DNA from: Papaver somniferum
Taxonomy: Eukaryota; Streptophyta; Magnoliopsida; Ranunculales; Papaveraceae
NCBI RefSeq assembly: GCF_003573695.1
Contig: NC_039358.1
Span: 237,895,674-237,959,673, forward strand
Reading direction: 5' to 3'
DNA: 64,000 nucleotides
Part shown: positions 45,551 through 59,680 of the stretch, piece after piece
Position numbering within the stretch: position 1 is the stretch's first letter
Layout of the letters: every line of letters starts with the position of its first letter
Position numbers and translations under genes: made by a program
The notes under the pieces: generated by a model
Told to the model about the DNA's origin: nothing
What the model saw: only the letters and a program-made list of their open reading frames with translations
The model's database searches: none

Positions 45551-48500
45551 TGAGAAAACTTCGGCATAGGGCCGATGTGGCCCCCACATTATAAATACGA
45601 CCTACCCTAATGAAGAAGGGACTATTGATCGAATAAAAATCATCCAAATATTTGATTTCTTCTCACCATTTTGTAAAGAATTTATAAATGGAGCCAACGC
45701 GAAAAGACTAAGGTCATTCTTAGGCCGTTCGAAGAAATTATGAGCAAACTTCAGCATAGGGCGGTGTGGCCGCCACATTAGAATACGACCTACTCTAATG
45801 AAGAAAGGGACAGTTGATCGAATAAAAATCATCCAAATATTTGATTTCTTCTCACCATTTTGTAGATATTTAAAAATGGATCCAACGCGAAAAGACTGGG
45901 GTCATTCTTAGGCCGTCCGGAGAAATTTTGAGCAAACTTCAGCATAGTGCCGGTGTGGCCGCCACATTGGAAATACGACCTACCCTAATGGAGAAAGGGA
46001 CAATTTATCGAATAAAAATCATCCAAATATTTGATTTCTTTTCACCATTTTGTAGATATTTAAAAATGGAGCCAACGCGAAAAGACTGAGGTCATTCTTA
46101 GGCCGTCCGGAGAAATTATGAGAAAACTTCGGCATAGGGCCGATGTGGCCGCCACATTAGAAATACGACCTACCCTAATGAAGAAGGGACAATTTATCGA
46201 ATAAAAATCATCCAAATATTTATTTCTTCTCACCATTTTGTAAAGAATTTATAAATGGAGCCAACGCGAAAAGACTGAGGTCATTCTTAGGCCGTCCGAA
46301 GAAATTATGAGCAAACTTCAGCATAAGGCCGATGTGGCCGCCACATTGGAAATACGACCTAGCCTAATGGAGAAAGGGATAATTTATTGAATAAAAATCA
46401 TCCAAATATTTGATTTCTTCTCACCATTTTGTAGAGAATTTGAAAATGGAGCTACTGCGAAAAGATTGAGGTCATTCTTAGGCCGTCCGGAGAAATTATG
46501 AGCAAACTTCAGCATAGGGCCGGTGTGGCCGCCACATTGGAAATACAACCTACCCTAATGGAGAAAGGGACAATTGATAGAATAAAAATCATCCAAATAT
46601 TTGATTTTCTTCTCACCATTCTATAAAGAATTTAAAAATGGAGCAAACGCGAAAAGACTGAGGTCATTCTTAGGCCGTCCGGAGAAATTTTGAGCAAACT
46701 TCAGCATAGGGCCGGTGTGGCCGCCACATTGGAAATACGACCTACCCTAATGGAGAAAGGGACAATTTATCGAATAAAAATCATCCAAATATTTGATTTC
46801 TTTTCACCATTTTGTAGATATTTAAAAATGGAGCCAACACGAAAAGACTGAGGTCATTCTTAGGCCGTCCTGAGAAATTATGAGAAAACTTCGGCATAGG
46901 GCCGATGTGGCCGCCACATTAGAAATACGACCTACCCTAATGAAGAAGGGACAATTTATCGAATAAAAATCATCCAAATATTTGATTTCTTCTCACCATT
47001 TTGTAAAGAATTTATAAATGGAGCCAACGCGAAAAGACTAAGGTCATTCTTAGGCCGTTCGAAGAAATTATGAGCAAACTTCAGCATAGGGCGGTGTGGC
47101 CGCCACATTAGAAATACGACCTACTCTAATGAAGAAAGGGACAGTTGATCGAATAAAAATCATCCAAATATTTGATTTATTCTCACCATTTTGTAGATAT
47201 TTAAAAATGGATCCAACGCGAAAAGACTGGGGTCATTCTTAGGCCGTCCGGAACAAATTTTGAGCAAACTTCAGCATAGGGACGGTGTGGCCGCCACATT
47301 GGAAATACGACCGACCCTAATGGAGAAAGGGACAATTTATCGAATAAAAATCATCCAAATATTTGATTTCTTTTCACCATTTTGTAGATATTTAAAAATG
47401 GAGCCAACGCGAAAAGACTGAGGTCATTCTTAGGCCGTCCGGAGAAATTATGAGAAAACTTCGGCATAGGGCCGATGTGGCCGCCACATTAGAAATACGA
47501 CCTACCCTAATGAAGAAGGGAAAATTTATCGAATAAAAATCATCCAAATATTTGATTTCTTCTCACCATTTTGTAAAGAATTTATAAATGGAGCCAACGC
47601 GAAAAGACTGAGGTCATTCTTAGGCCGTCCGAAGAAATTATGAGCAAACTTCAGCATAAGGCCGATGTGGCCGCCACATTGGAAATACAACCTACCCTAA
47701 TGGAGAAAGGGATAATTTATTGAATAAAAATCATCCAAAATATTTGATTTCTTCTCACCATTTTGTAGAGAATTTGAAAATGGAGCTACTGCGAAAAGAT
47801 TGAGGTCATTCTTAGGCCGTCCGGAGAAATTATGAGCAAACTTCAGCATAGGGCCGGTGTGGCCGCCACATTGGAAATACAACCTACCCTAATGGAGAAA
47901 GGGACAATTGATAGAATAAAAATCATCCAAATATTTGATTTTCTTCTCACCATTCTATAAAGAATTTAAAAATGGAGCAAACGCGAAAAGACTGAGGTCA
48001 TTCTTAGGCCGTCCGGAGAAATTTTGAGCAAACTTCAGCATAGGGCCGGTGTGGCCGCCACATTGGAAATACGACCTACCCTAATGGAGAAAGGGACAAT
48101 TTATCGAATAAAAATCATCCAAATATTTGATTTCTTTTCACCATTTTGTAGATATTTAAAAATGGAGCCAACGCGAAAAGACTGAGGTCATTCTTAGGCC
48201 GTCCGGAGAAATTATGAGAAAACTTCGGCATAGGGCCGATGTGGCCGCCACATTAGAAATACGACCTACCCTAATGAAGAAGGGAAAATTTATCGAATAA
48301 AAATCATCCAAATATTTGATTTCTTCTCACCATTTTGTAAAGAATTTATAAATGGAGCCAACGCGAAAAGACTGAGGTCATTCTTAGGCCGTCCGAAGAA
48401 ATTATGAGCAAACTTCAGCATAAGGCCGATGTGGCCGCCACATTGGAAATACAACCTACCCTAATGGAGAAAGGGATAATTTATTGAATAAAAATCATCC

Positions 48501-51500
48501 AAAATATTTGATTTCTTCTCACCATTTTGTAGAGAATTTAAAAATGGAGCCAACACGGAAAGACTAAGGTCATTCTTAGGCCGTTCGAAGAAATTATGAG
48601 CAAACTTCAGCATAGGGCGGTGTGGCCGCCACATTAGAATACGACCTACTCTAATGAAGAAAGGGACAGTTGATCGAATAAAAATCATCCAAATATTTGA
48701 TTTCTTCTCACCATTTTGTAGATATTTAAAAATGGATCCAACGCGAAAAGACTGGGGTCATTCTTAGGCCGTCCGGAGAAATTTTGAGCAAACTTCAGCA
48801 TAGTGCCGGTGTGGCCGCCACATTGGAAATACGACCTACCCTAATGGAGAAAGGGACAATTTATCGAATAAAAATCATCCAAATATTTGATTTCTTTTCA
48901 CCATTTTGTAGATATTTAAAAATGGAGCCAACGCGAAAAGACTGAGGTCATTCTTAGGCCGTCCGGAGAAATTATGAGAAAACTTCGGCATAGGGCCGAT
49001 GTGGCCGCCACATTAGAAATACGACCTACCCTAATGAAGAAGGGACAATTTATCGAATAAAAATCATCCAAATATTTTATTTCTTCTCACCATTTTGTAA
49101 AGAATTTATAAATGGAGCCAACGCGAAAAGACTGAGGTCATTCTTAGGCCGTCCGAAGAAATTATGAGCAAACTTCAGCATAAGGCCGATGTGGCCGCCA
49201 CATTGGAAATACGACCTAGCCTAATGGAGAAAGGGATAATTTATTGAATAAAAATCATCCAAATATTTGATTTCTTCTCACCATTTTGTAGAGAATTTGA
49301 AAATGGAGCTACTGCGAAAAGATTGAGGTCATTCTTAGGCCGTCCGGAGAAATTATGAGCAAACTTCAGCATAGGGCCGGTGTGGCCGCCACATTGGAAA
49401 TACAACCTACCCTAATGGAGAAAGGGACAATTGATAGAATAAAAATCATCCAAATATTTTATTTTCTTCTCACCATTTTATAAATAATTTAAAAATGGAG
49501 CAAACGCGAAAAGACCGAGGTCATTCTTAGGCCGTCCGGAGAAATTTTGAGCAAACTTCAGCATAGGGCCGGTGTGGCCGCCACATTGGAAATACGACCT
49601 ACCCTAATGGAGAAAGGGACAATTTATCGAATAAAAATCATCCAAATATTTTATTTATTTTCACCATTTTGTAGAGAATTTAAAAATGGAGCCAACGCGA
49701 AAAGACTGAGCTCATTCTTAGGCCGTCCGGAGAAATTATGAGCAAACTTCGGCATAGGGCCGGTGTGGCCGCCACATTAGAAATACGACCTACTCTAATG
49801 AAGAAGGGACAATTTATCGAATAAAAATCATCCAAATATTTGATTTCTTCTCACCATTTTGTAAAGAATTTATAAATGGAGCCAACGCGAAAAGACTAAG
49901 GTCATTCTTAGGCCGTTCGAAGAAATTATGAGCAAACTTCAGCATAGGGCGGTGTGGCCGCCACATTAGAAATACGACCTACTCTAATGAAGAAAGGGAC
50001 AGTTGATCGAATAAAAATCATCCAAATATTTGATTTATTCTCACCATTTTGTAGATATTTAAAAATGGATCCAACGCGAAAAGACTGGGGTCATTCTTAG
50101 GTCGTCCGGAACAAATTTTGAGCAAACTTCAGCATAGGGCCGGTGTGGCCGCCACATTGGAAATACGACCTACCCTAATGGAGAAAGGGACAATTTATCG
50201 AATAAAAATCATCCAAATATTTGATTTCTTTTCACCATTTTGTAGATATTTAAAAATGGAGCCAACGCGAAAAGACTGAGGTCATTCTTAGGCCGTCCGG
50301 AGAAATTATGAGAAAACTTCGGCATAGGGCCGATGTGGCCGCCACATTAGAAATACGACCTACCCTAATGAAGAAGGGAAAATTTATCGAATAAAAATCA
50401 TCCAAATATTTGATTTCTTCTCACCATTTTGTAAAGAATTTATAAATGGAGCCAACGCGAAAAGACTGAGGTCATTCTTAGGCCGTCCGAAGAAATTATG
50501 AGCAAACTTCAGCATAAGGCCGATGTGGCCGCCACATTGGAAATACAACCTACCCTAATGGAGAAAGGGATAATTTATTGAATAAAAATCATCCAAAATA
50601 TTTGATTTCTTCTCACCATTTTGTAGAGAATTTGAAAATGGAGCTACTGCGAAAAGATTGAGGTCATTCTTAGGCCGTCCGGAGAAATTATGAGCAAACT
50701 TCAGCATAGGGCCGGTGTGGCCGCCACATTGGAAATACAACCTACCCTAATGGAGAAAGGGACAATTGATAGAATAAAAATCATCCAAATATTTGATTTT
50801 CTTCTCACCATTCTATAAAGAATTTAAAAATGGAGCAAACGCGAAAAGACTGAGGTCATTCTTAGGCCGTCCGGAGAAATTTTGAGCAAACTTCAGCATA
50901 GGGCCGGTGTGGCCGCCACATTGGAAATACGACCTACCCTAATGGAGAAAGGGACAATTTATCGAATAAAAATCATCCAAATATTTGATTTCTTTTCACC
51001 ATTTTGTAGATATTTAAAAATGGAGCCAACGCGAAAAGACTGAGGTCATTCTTAGGCCGTCCGGAGAAATTATGAGAAAACTTCGGCATAGGGCCGATGT
51101 GGCCGCCACATTAGAAATACGACCTACCCTAATGAAGAAGGGAAAATTTATCGAATAAAAATCATCCAAATATTTGATTTCTTCTCACCATTTTGTAAAG
51201 AATTTATAAATGGAGCCAACGCGAAAAGACTAAGGTCATTCTTAGGCCGTTCGAAGAAATTATGAGCAAACTTCAGCATAGGGCGGTGTGGCCGCCACAT
51301 TAGAAATACGACCTACTCTAATGAAGAAAGGGACAGTTGATCGAATAAAAATCATCCAAATATTTGATTTATTCTCACCATTTTGTAGATATTTAAAAAT
51401 GGATCCAACGCGAAAAGACTGGGGTCATTCTTAGGCCGTCCGGAACAAATTTTGAGCAAACTTCAGCATAGGGACGGTGTGGCCGCCACATTGGAAATAC

Positions 51501-51880
51501 GACCGACCCTAATGGAGAAAGGGACAATTTATCGAATAAAAATCATCCAAATATTTGATTTCTTTTCACCATTTTGTAGATATTTAAAAATGGAGCCAAC
51601 GCGAAAAGACTGAGGTCATTCTTAGGCCGTCCGGAGAAATTATGAGAAAACTTCGGCATAGGGCCGATGTGGCCGCCACATTAGAAATACGACCTACCCT
51701 AATGAAGAAGGGAAATTTATCGAATAAAAATCATCCAAATATTTGATTTCTTCTCACCATTTTGTAAAGAATTTATAATGGAGCCAACGCGAAAAGACTG
51801 AGGTCATTCTTAGGCCGTCCGAAGAAATTATGAGCAAACTTCAGCATAAGGCCGATGTGGCCGCCACATTGGAAATCAAC
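45037..51880. repeat. Large higher-order duplications, 14-15 monomers
   Basis: A marker monomer at 45,037 recurs at 47,697 and 50,555 (offsets 2,660 and 2,858), and 45,602 recurs at 48,461 (2,859). Segments of ~2.7-2.9 kb were copied at least twice with small monomer gains or losses. Confidence 0.8.
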
Positions 51881-54800
51881 CTACCCTAATGGAGAAAGGG
51901 ATACATTTATTGAATAAAAATCATCCAAATATTTGATTTTTCTCACCATTTTGTAGAGAATTTGAAAAGGAGCTACTGCGAAAAGATTGAGGTCATTCTT
52001 AGGCCGTCCGGAGAAATTATGAGCAAACTTCAGCATAGGGCCGGTGTGGCCGCCACATTGGAAATACAAACCTACCCTAATGGAGAAAGGGACAATTGAT
52101 AGAATAAAAATCATCCAATATTTGATTTCTTCTCACCATTTATAAGAATTTAAAAATGGAGCAAACGCGAAAAGACTGAGGTCATTCTTAGGCCGTCCGG
52201 AGAAATTTGAGCAAACTTCAGCATAGGGCCGGTGTGGCCGCCACATTGGAAATACGACCTACCCTAATGAGAAAGGGACAATTTATCGAATAAAAATCAT
52301 CCAAATATTTTATTATTTCACCATTTTGTAGAGAATTAAAAATGGAGCCAACGCGAAAAGACTGAGCTCATTCTTAGGCCGTCCGGAGAAATTATGAGCA
52401 AACTTCGGCATAGGACCGGTGTGGCCGCCACATTAGAAATACGACCTACTCTATGAAGAAAGGGACAATTGATCGAATAAAATCATCCAAATATTTGATT
52501 TCTTCTCACCATTTTGTAGATATTAAAAATGGAGCCAACGCGAAAAGACTGAGGTCATTCTTAGGCCGTCCGGAGAAATTATGAGCAAACTTCAGCATAG
52601 CCGGTGTGGCCCCACATATAAATACGACCTACCTAATGGAGAAAGGGACAATTGATCGAATAAAAATCATCCAAATATTTGATTTCTTCTCACCATTTTG
52701 TAAGAATTTAAAAATGGAGCCAACGGAAAAGACTAAGGTCATTCTTAGGCCGTCCGGAAGAAATTATGAGCAAACTTCATGGGCCGGTGTGGCCGCCACA
52801 TTGGAAATAACCTACTTAATGAAGAAAGGGACAATTGATCGAATAAAATCATCCAAATATTTGATTTCTTCTCACCATTTTGTAGAATTTAAAAATGGAG
52901 CCAACGCGAAAAGACTGAGGTCATTCTTAGGCCGTCCGGAGAAATTATGAGCAAACTTCAGCATAGGGCCGGTGTGGCCGCCACATTGGAAATACGACCT
53001 ACCCTAATGAAAGGGACAATTTGATCGAATAAAAATCATCCAAATATTTGATTTCTTCTCACCATTTTGTAGATATTTAAAAATGGAGCCAACGCGAAAA
53101 GACTGAGGTCATTCTTAGGCCGTCCGGAGAAATTATGAGCAAACTTCAGCATAGGCCGGTGTGGCCGCCACATTGGAAATACGACCTACCCTAATGGAGA
53201 AAGGGACAATTATCGAATAAAAATCATCCAAATATTTGATTTCTTCTCACCATTTTGTAGATTTAAAAATGGAGCCAACGCGAAAAGACTGAGGTCATTC
53301 TTAGGCCGTCCGGAGAAATTATGAAAACTTCAGCATAGGGCCGTGTGGCCGCCACATTGGAAATACGACCTACCCTAATGAGAAAGGGACAATTGATCGA
53401 ATAAAAATCATCCAAATATTTGATTTCTTCTCACCATTTTGTAAGAATTTAAAAATGGAGCCAACGCGAAAAGACTGAGGTCATTCTTAGGCCGTCCGGA
53501 GAAATTATGAGCAAACTTCAGCATAGGGCCGTGTGGCCGCCACATTGGAAATACGACCTACCTAATGGAGAAAGGGACAATTATCGAATAAAAATCATCC
53601 AAATATTTGATTTCTTCTCACCATTTTGTAGAGAATTTAAAAATGGAGCCAACGCGAAAAGACTGAGGTCATTCTTAGGCCGTCCGGAGAAATTATGAGC
53701 AAACTTCAGCATAGGGCCGGTGTGGCCGCCACATTGGAAATACGACCTACCCTAATGGAGAAAGGGACAATTGATCGAATAAAAATCATCCAAATATTTG
53801 ATTTCTTCTCACCATTTTGTAGAGAATTTAAAAATGGAGCCAACGCGAAAAGACTGAGGTCATTCTTAGGCCGTCCGGAGAAATTATGAGCAAACTTCAG
53901 CATAGGGCCGGTGTGGCCGCCACATTGGAAATACGACCTACCCTAATGAGAAAGGGACAATTATCGAATAAAAATCATCCAAATATTTGATTTTCTTCTC
54001 ACCATTTGTAGAATTTAAAAATGGAGCCAACGCGAAAAGACTGAGGTCATTCTTAGGCCGTCGGAGAAATTATGAGCAAACTTCAGCATGGGCCGGTGTG
54101 GCCGCCACATTAGAAATACGACCTACTCTAATGAAGAGGGACAATTATCGAATAAAAATCATCCAAATATTTGATTTCTTCTCACCATTTTGTAAGAATT
54201 TAAAATGGAGCCAACGCGAAAGACTGAGGTCATTCTTAGGCCGTTCCGAAGAAATATGAGCAAACTTCAGCATAGGGCGGTGTGGCCGCCACATTGGAAA
54301 TACGACCTACTCTAATGAAGAAAGGGACATTGATCGAATAAAAATCATCCAAATATTTGATTTATTCTCACCATTTTGTAGATATTTAAAAATGGGCCAA
54401 CGCGAAAAGACTGGGTCATTCTTAGGCCGTCCGGAGAAATTTTGAGCAAACTTCAGCATAGGGCCGGTGTGGCCGCCACATTGAAATACGACCTACCCTA
54501 ATGAGAAAGGGACAATTTATCGAATAAAAATCATCCAAATATTTGATTTCTTTCACCATTTTGTAGATATTTAAAAATGGAGCCAACGCGAAAAGACTGA
54601 GGTCATTCTTAGGCCGTCCGGAGAAATTATGAGAAACTTCGCATAGGGCCGATGTGGCCGCCACATTAGAAATACGACCTACCCTAATGAGAGGGAATTT
54701 ATCGAATAAAAATCATCCAAATATTTGATTTCTTCTCACCATTTTGTAAGAATTTATAAATGGAGCCAACGCGAAAAGACTGAGGTCATTCTTAGGCCGT

Positions 54801-57800
54801 CGGAGAAATTATGAGCAAACTTCAGCATAAGGGCCGATGTGGCCGCCACATTGGAAATACAACCTACCCTAATGGAGAAAGGGACAATTTATCGAATAAA
54901 AATCATCCAAATATTTGATTTCTTCTCACCATTTTGTAGAGAATTTAAAAATGGAGCCAACGCGAAAAGACTAGGTCATTCTTAGGCCGTCCGGAGAAAT
55001 TATGAGCAAACTTCAGCATAGGGCGGTGTGGCCGCCACATTGAAATACGACCTACTCTAATGAAGAAAGGGACAATTGATCGAATAAAAATCATCCAAAT
55101 ATTTGATTTCTTCTCACCATTTTGTAGATATTTAAAAATGGAGCCAACGCGAAAAGACTGAGGTCATTCTTAGGCCGTCCGGAGAAATTTGAGCAAACTT
55201 CAGCATAGGCCGGTGTGGCCGCCACATTGGAAATACGACCTACCCTAATGGAGAAAGGGACAATTTATCGAATAAAAATCATCCAAATATTTGATTTCTT
55301 TCACCATTTTGTAGATATTTAAAAATGGAGCCAACGCGAAAAGACTGAGGTCATTCTTAGGCCGTCCGGAGAAATTATGAGCAAACTTCAGCATAGGGCC
55401 GATGTGGCCGCCACATTGGAAATACGACCTACCCTAATGAGAAGGGACAATTTATCGAATAAAAATCATCCAAATATTTGATTTCTTCTCACCATTTTGT
55501 AAGAATTTAAAATGGAGCCAACGCGAAAAGACTGAGGTCATTCTTAGGCCGTCCGAGAAATTATGAGCAAACTTCAGCATAGGGCCGGTGTGGCCGCCAC
55601 ATTGGAAATACGACCTACCTAATGAGAAAGGGACAATTTATCGAATAAAAATCATCCAAATATTTGATTTCTTCTCACCATTTTGTAGAGAATTTAAAAT
55701 GGAGCCAACGCGAAAAGACTGAGGTCATTCTTAGGCCGTCCGGAGAAATTATGAGCAAACTTCAGCATAGGGCCGGTGTGGCCGCCACATTGGAAATACG
55801 ACCTACCCTAATGGAAAAGGGACAATTGATCGAATAAAAATCATCCAAATATTTGATTTCTTCTCACCATTTTGTAGATATTTAAAAATGGAGCCAACGC
55901 GAAAAGACTGAGGTCATTCTTAGGCCGTCCGGAGAAATTATGAGCAAACTTCAGCATAGGGCCGGTGTGGCCGCCACATTGGAAATACGACCTACCTAAT
56001 GAGAAAGGGACAATTGATCGAATAAAAATCATCCAAATATTTGATTTCTTCTCACCATTTTGTAGAGAATTTAAAAATGGAGCCAACGCGAAAGACTGAG
56101 GTCATTCTTAGGCCGTCCGAGAAATTATGAGCAAACTCAGCATAGGGCCGGTGTGGCCGCCACATTAGAAATACGACCTACTAATGAAGAAAGGGACATT
56201 GATCGAATAAAAATCATCCAAATATTTGATTTCTTCTCACCATTTTGTAGATATTTAAAAATGGAGCCAACGCGAAAAGACTGAGGTCATTCTTAGGCCG
56301 TCCGGAGAAATTATGAGCAAACTTCAGCATAGGGCCGGTGTGGCCGCCACATTAAAATACGACCTACCTAATGGAGAAAGGGACAATTGATCGAATAAAA
56401 ATCATCCAAATATTTGATTTCTTCTCACCATTTTGTAGAGATTTAAAAATGGAGCCAACGCGAAAAGACTAGGTCATTCTTAGGCCGTCCGAGAAATTAT
56501 GAGCAAACTTCAGCATAGGGCCGGTGTGGCCGCCACATTGGAAATACGACCTACTCTAATGAAGAAAGGGACATTGATCGAATAAAAATCATCCAAATAT
56601 TTGATTTCTTCTCACCATTTTGTAGATATTTAAAAATGGAGCCAACGCGAAAAGACTGAGGTCATTCTTAGGCCGTCCGGAGAAATTATGAGCAAACTTC
56701 AGCATAGGGCCGGTGTGGCCGCCACATTGGAAATACGACCTACCCTAATGGAGAAAGGGACAATTATCGAATAAAAATCATCCAAATATTTGATTTCTTT
56801 CACCATTTTGTAGAATTTAAAAATGGAGCCAACGCGAAAAGACTGAGGTCATTCTTAGGCCGTCCGGAGAAATTATGAGCAAACTTCAGCATAGGGCCGG
56901 TGGCCGCCACATTGAAATACGACCTACCCTAATGAGAAAGGGACAATTTATCGAATAAAAATCATCCAAATATTTGATTTCTTCTCACCATTTTGTAAGA
57001 ATTTAAAATGGAGCCAAGCGAAAAGACTGAGGTCATTCTTAGGCCGTCCGAGAAATTATGAGCAAACTTCAGCATAGGGCCGGTGTGGCCGCCACATTGG
57101 AAATACGACCTACCTAATGGAGAAAGGGACAATTTATCGAATAAAAATCATCCAAATATTTGATTTCTTCTCACCATTTTGTAGAGAATTTAAAAATGGA
57201 GCCAACGCGAAAAGACTGAGGTCATTCTTAGGCCGTCCGGAGAAATTATGAGCAAACTTCAGCATAGGGCCGGTGTGGCCGCCACATTGAAATACGACCT
57301 ACCTAATGAGAAAGGGACAATTGATCGAATAAAAATCATCCAAATATTTGATTTCTTCTCACCATTTTGTAGAATATTTAAAAATGGAGCCAACGCGAAA
57401 AGACTGAGGTCATTCTTAGGCCGTCCGGAGAAATTTGAGCAAACTTCAGCATAGGGCCGGTGTGGCCGCCACATTGGAAATACGACCTACCCTAATGGAG
57501 AAAGGGACAATTGATCGAATAAAAATCATCCAAATATTTATTTCTTCACCATTTTGTAGAGATTTAAAAATGGAGCCAACGCGAAAAGACTGATCATTCT
57601 TAGGCCGTCCGGAAATTATGAGCAAACTTCGCATAGGGCCGGTGTGGCCGCCACATTAGAAATACACCTACTCTAATGAAGAAAGGGACAATTGATCGAA
57701 TAAAAATCATCCAAATATTTGATTTCTTCTCACCATTTTGTAGATATTTAAAAATGGAGCCAACGCGAAAAGACTGAGGTCATTCTTAGGCCGTCCGGAG

Positions 57801-59680
57801 AAATTATGAGCAAACTTCAGCATAGGGCCGGTGTGGCCGCCACATTATAAATACGACCTACCCTAATGAGAAAGGGACAATTGATCGAATAAAAATCATC
57901 CAAATATTTGATTTCTTCTCACCATTTTGTATAGAATTTAAAATGGAGCCAACGCGAAAGACTGAGGTCATTCTTAGGCCGTCCGGAGAAATTATGAGCA
58001 ACTTCAGCATAGGGCCGGTGTGGCCGCCACATTGGAAATACGACCTACCCTAATGAGAAAGGGACAATTGATCGAATAAAAATCATCCAAATATTTGATT
58101 TTTCTCACCATTTTGTAGATATTTAAAAATGGAGCCAACGCGAAAAGACTGAGGTCATTCTTAGGCCGTCCGGAGAAATTTGAGAAAACTTCAGCATAGG
58201 GCCGGTGTGGCCGCCACATTGGAAATACGACCTACCCTAATGGAGAAAGGGACAATTTATCGAATAAAAATCATCCAAATATTTGATTTCTTTCACCATT
58301 TTGTAGATATTTAAAAATGGAGCCAACGCGAAAAGACTGAGGTCATTCTTAGGCCGTCCGAGAAATTATGAGCAAACTTCAGCATAGGGCCGGTGTGGCC
58401 GCCACATTGAAATACGACCTACCCTAATGAAGAAAGGGACAATTTATCGAATAAAAATCATCCAAATATTTGATTTCTTCTCACCATTTTGTAAGAATTT
58501 AAAATGGAGCCAACGCGAAAAGACTGAGGTCATTCTTAGGCCGTCCGGAGAAATTAGAGCAAACTTCAGCATAGGGCCGTGTGGCCGCCACATTAAATAC
58601 ACCTACCTAATGGAGAAAGGAAATTTATCGAATAAAAATCATCCAAATATTTGATTTCTTCTCACCATTTTGTAGAGAATTTGAAAATGGAGCTACTGCG
58701 AAAAGATTGAGGTCATTCTTAGGCCGTCCGGAGAAATTATGAGCAAACTTCAGCATAGGCCGGTGTGGCCGCCACATTGGAAATACAACCTACCCTAATG
58801 GGAGAAAGGACAATTGATAGAATAAAAATCATCCAAATACTTGATTTCTTCTCACCATTTTTAAAGAATTTAAAAATGGAGCAACGCGAAAAGACTGAGG
58901 TCATTCTTAGGCCGTCCGGAGAAATTTTGAGCAAACTTCAGCATAGGGCCGGTGTGGCCGCCACATTGGAAATACGACCTACCCTAATGGAGAAAGGGAC
59001 AATTTATCGAATAAAAATCATCCAAATATTTTATTTATTTTCACCATTTTGTAGAGAATTTAAAAATGGAGCCAACGCGAAAAGACTGAGCTCATTCTTA
59101 GGTCGTCCGGAGAAATTATGAGCAAACTTCGGCATAGGGCCGGTGTGGCCGCCACATTAGAAATACGACCTACTCTAATGAAGAAAGGGACAATTGATCG
59201 AATAAAAATCATCCAAATATTTGATTTCTTCTCACCATTTTGTAGATATTTAAAAATGGAGCCAACGCGAAAAGACTGAGGTCATTCTTAGGCCGTCCGG
59301 AGAAATTATGAGCAAACTTCATCATAGTGCCGGTGTGGACCCCACATTATAAATACGAACCCTAATGGAGAAAGGGACTATTGATCGAATAAAAATCATC
59401 CAAATATTTGATTTCTTCTCACCATTTTGTAGAGAATTTAAAATGGAGCCAACACGGAAAGACTAGGTCATTCTTAGGCCGTCCGGAAGAAATGATGAGC
59501 AAACTTAAGCATTGGGCCGGTGTGGCCGCCACATTGGAAATGCAACCTACTCTAATGAAGAAAGGGAATTGATCGAATAAAAGTCATCCAATATTTGATT
59601 TCTTCTCACCATTTTGTAAAGCATTTAAAAATGGAGCCAAAGCGAAAAAGACTAAGGTCATTCTTAGGCCGTCGAAGAAA
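51700..59680. other. Low-quality or indel-rich satellite stretch
   Basis: Single-base losses are dense here: GGAGAAAGGG becomes GAGAAAGGG, TTTGTAAAGAATTT becomes TTTGTAAGAATTT, GCATAGGGCC becomes GCATAGGCC. Most are in short homopolymers or doublets. They are rare before 51,700 and after 59,680. This looks like unpolished long-read consensus. Confidence 0.7.
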
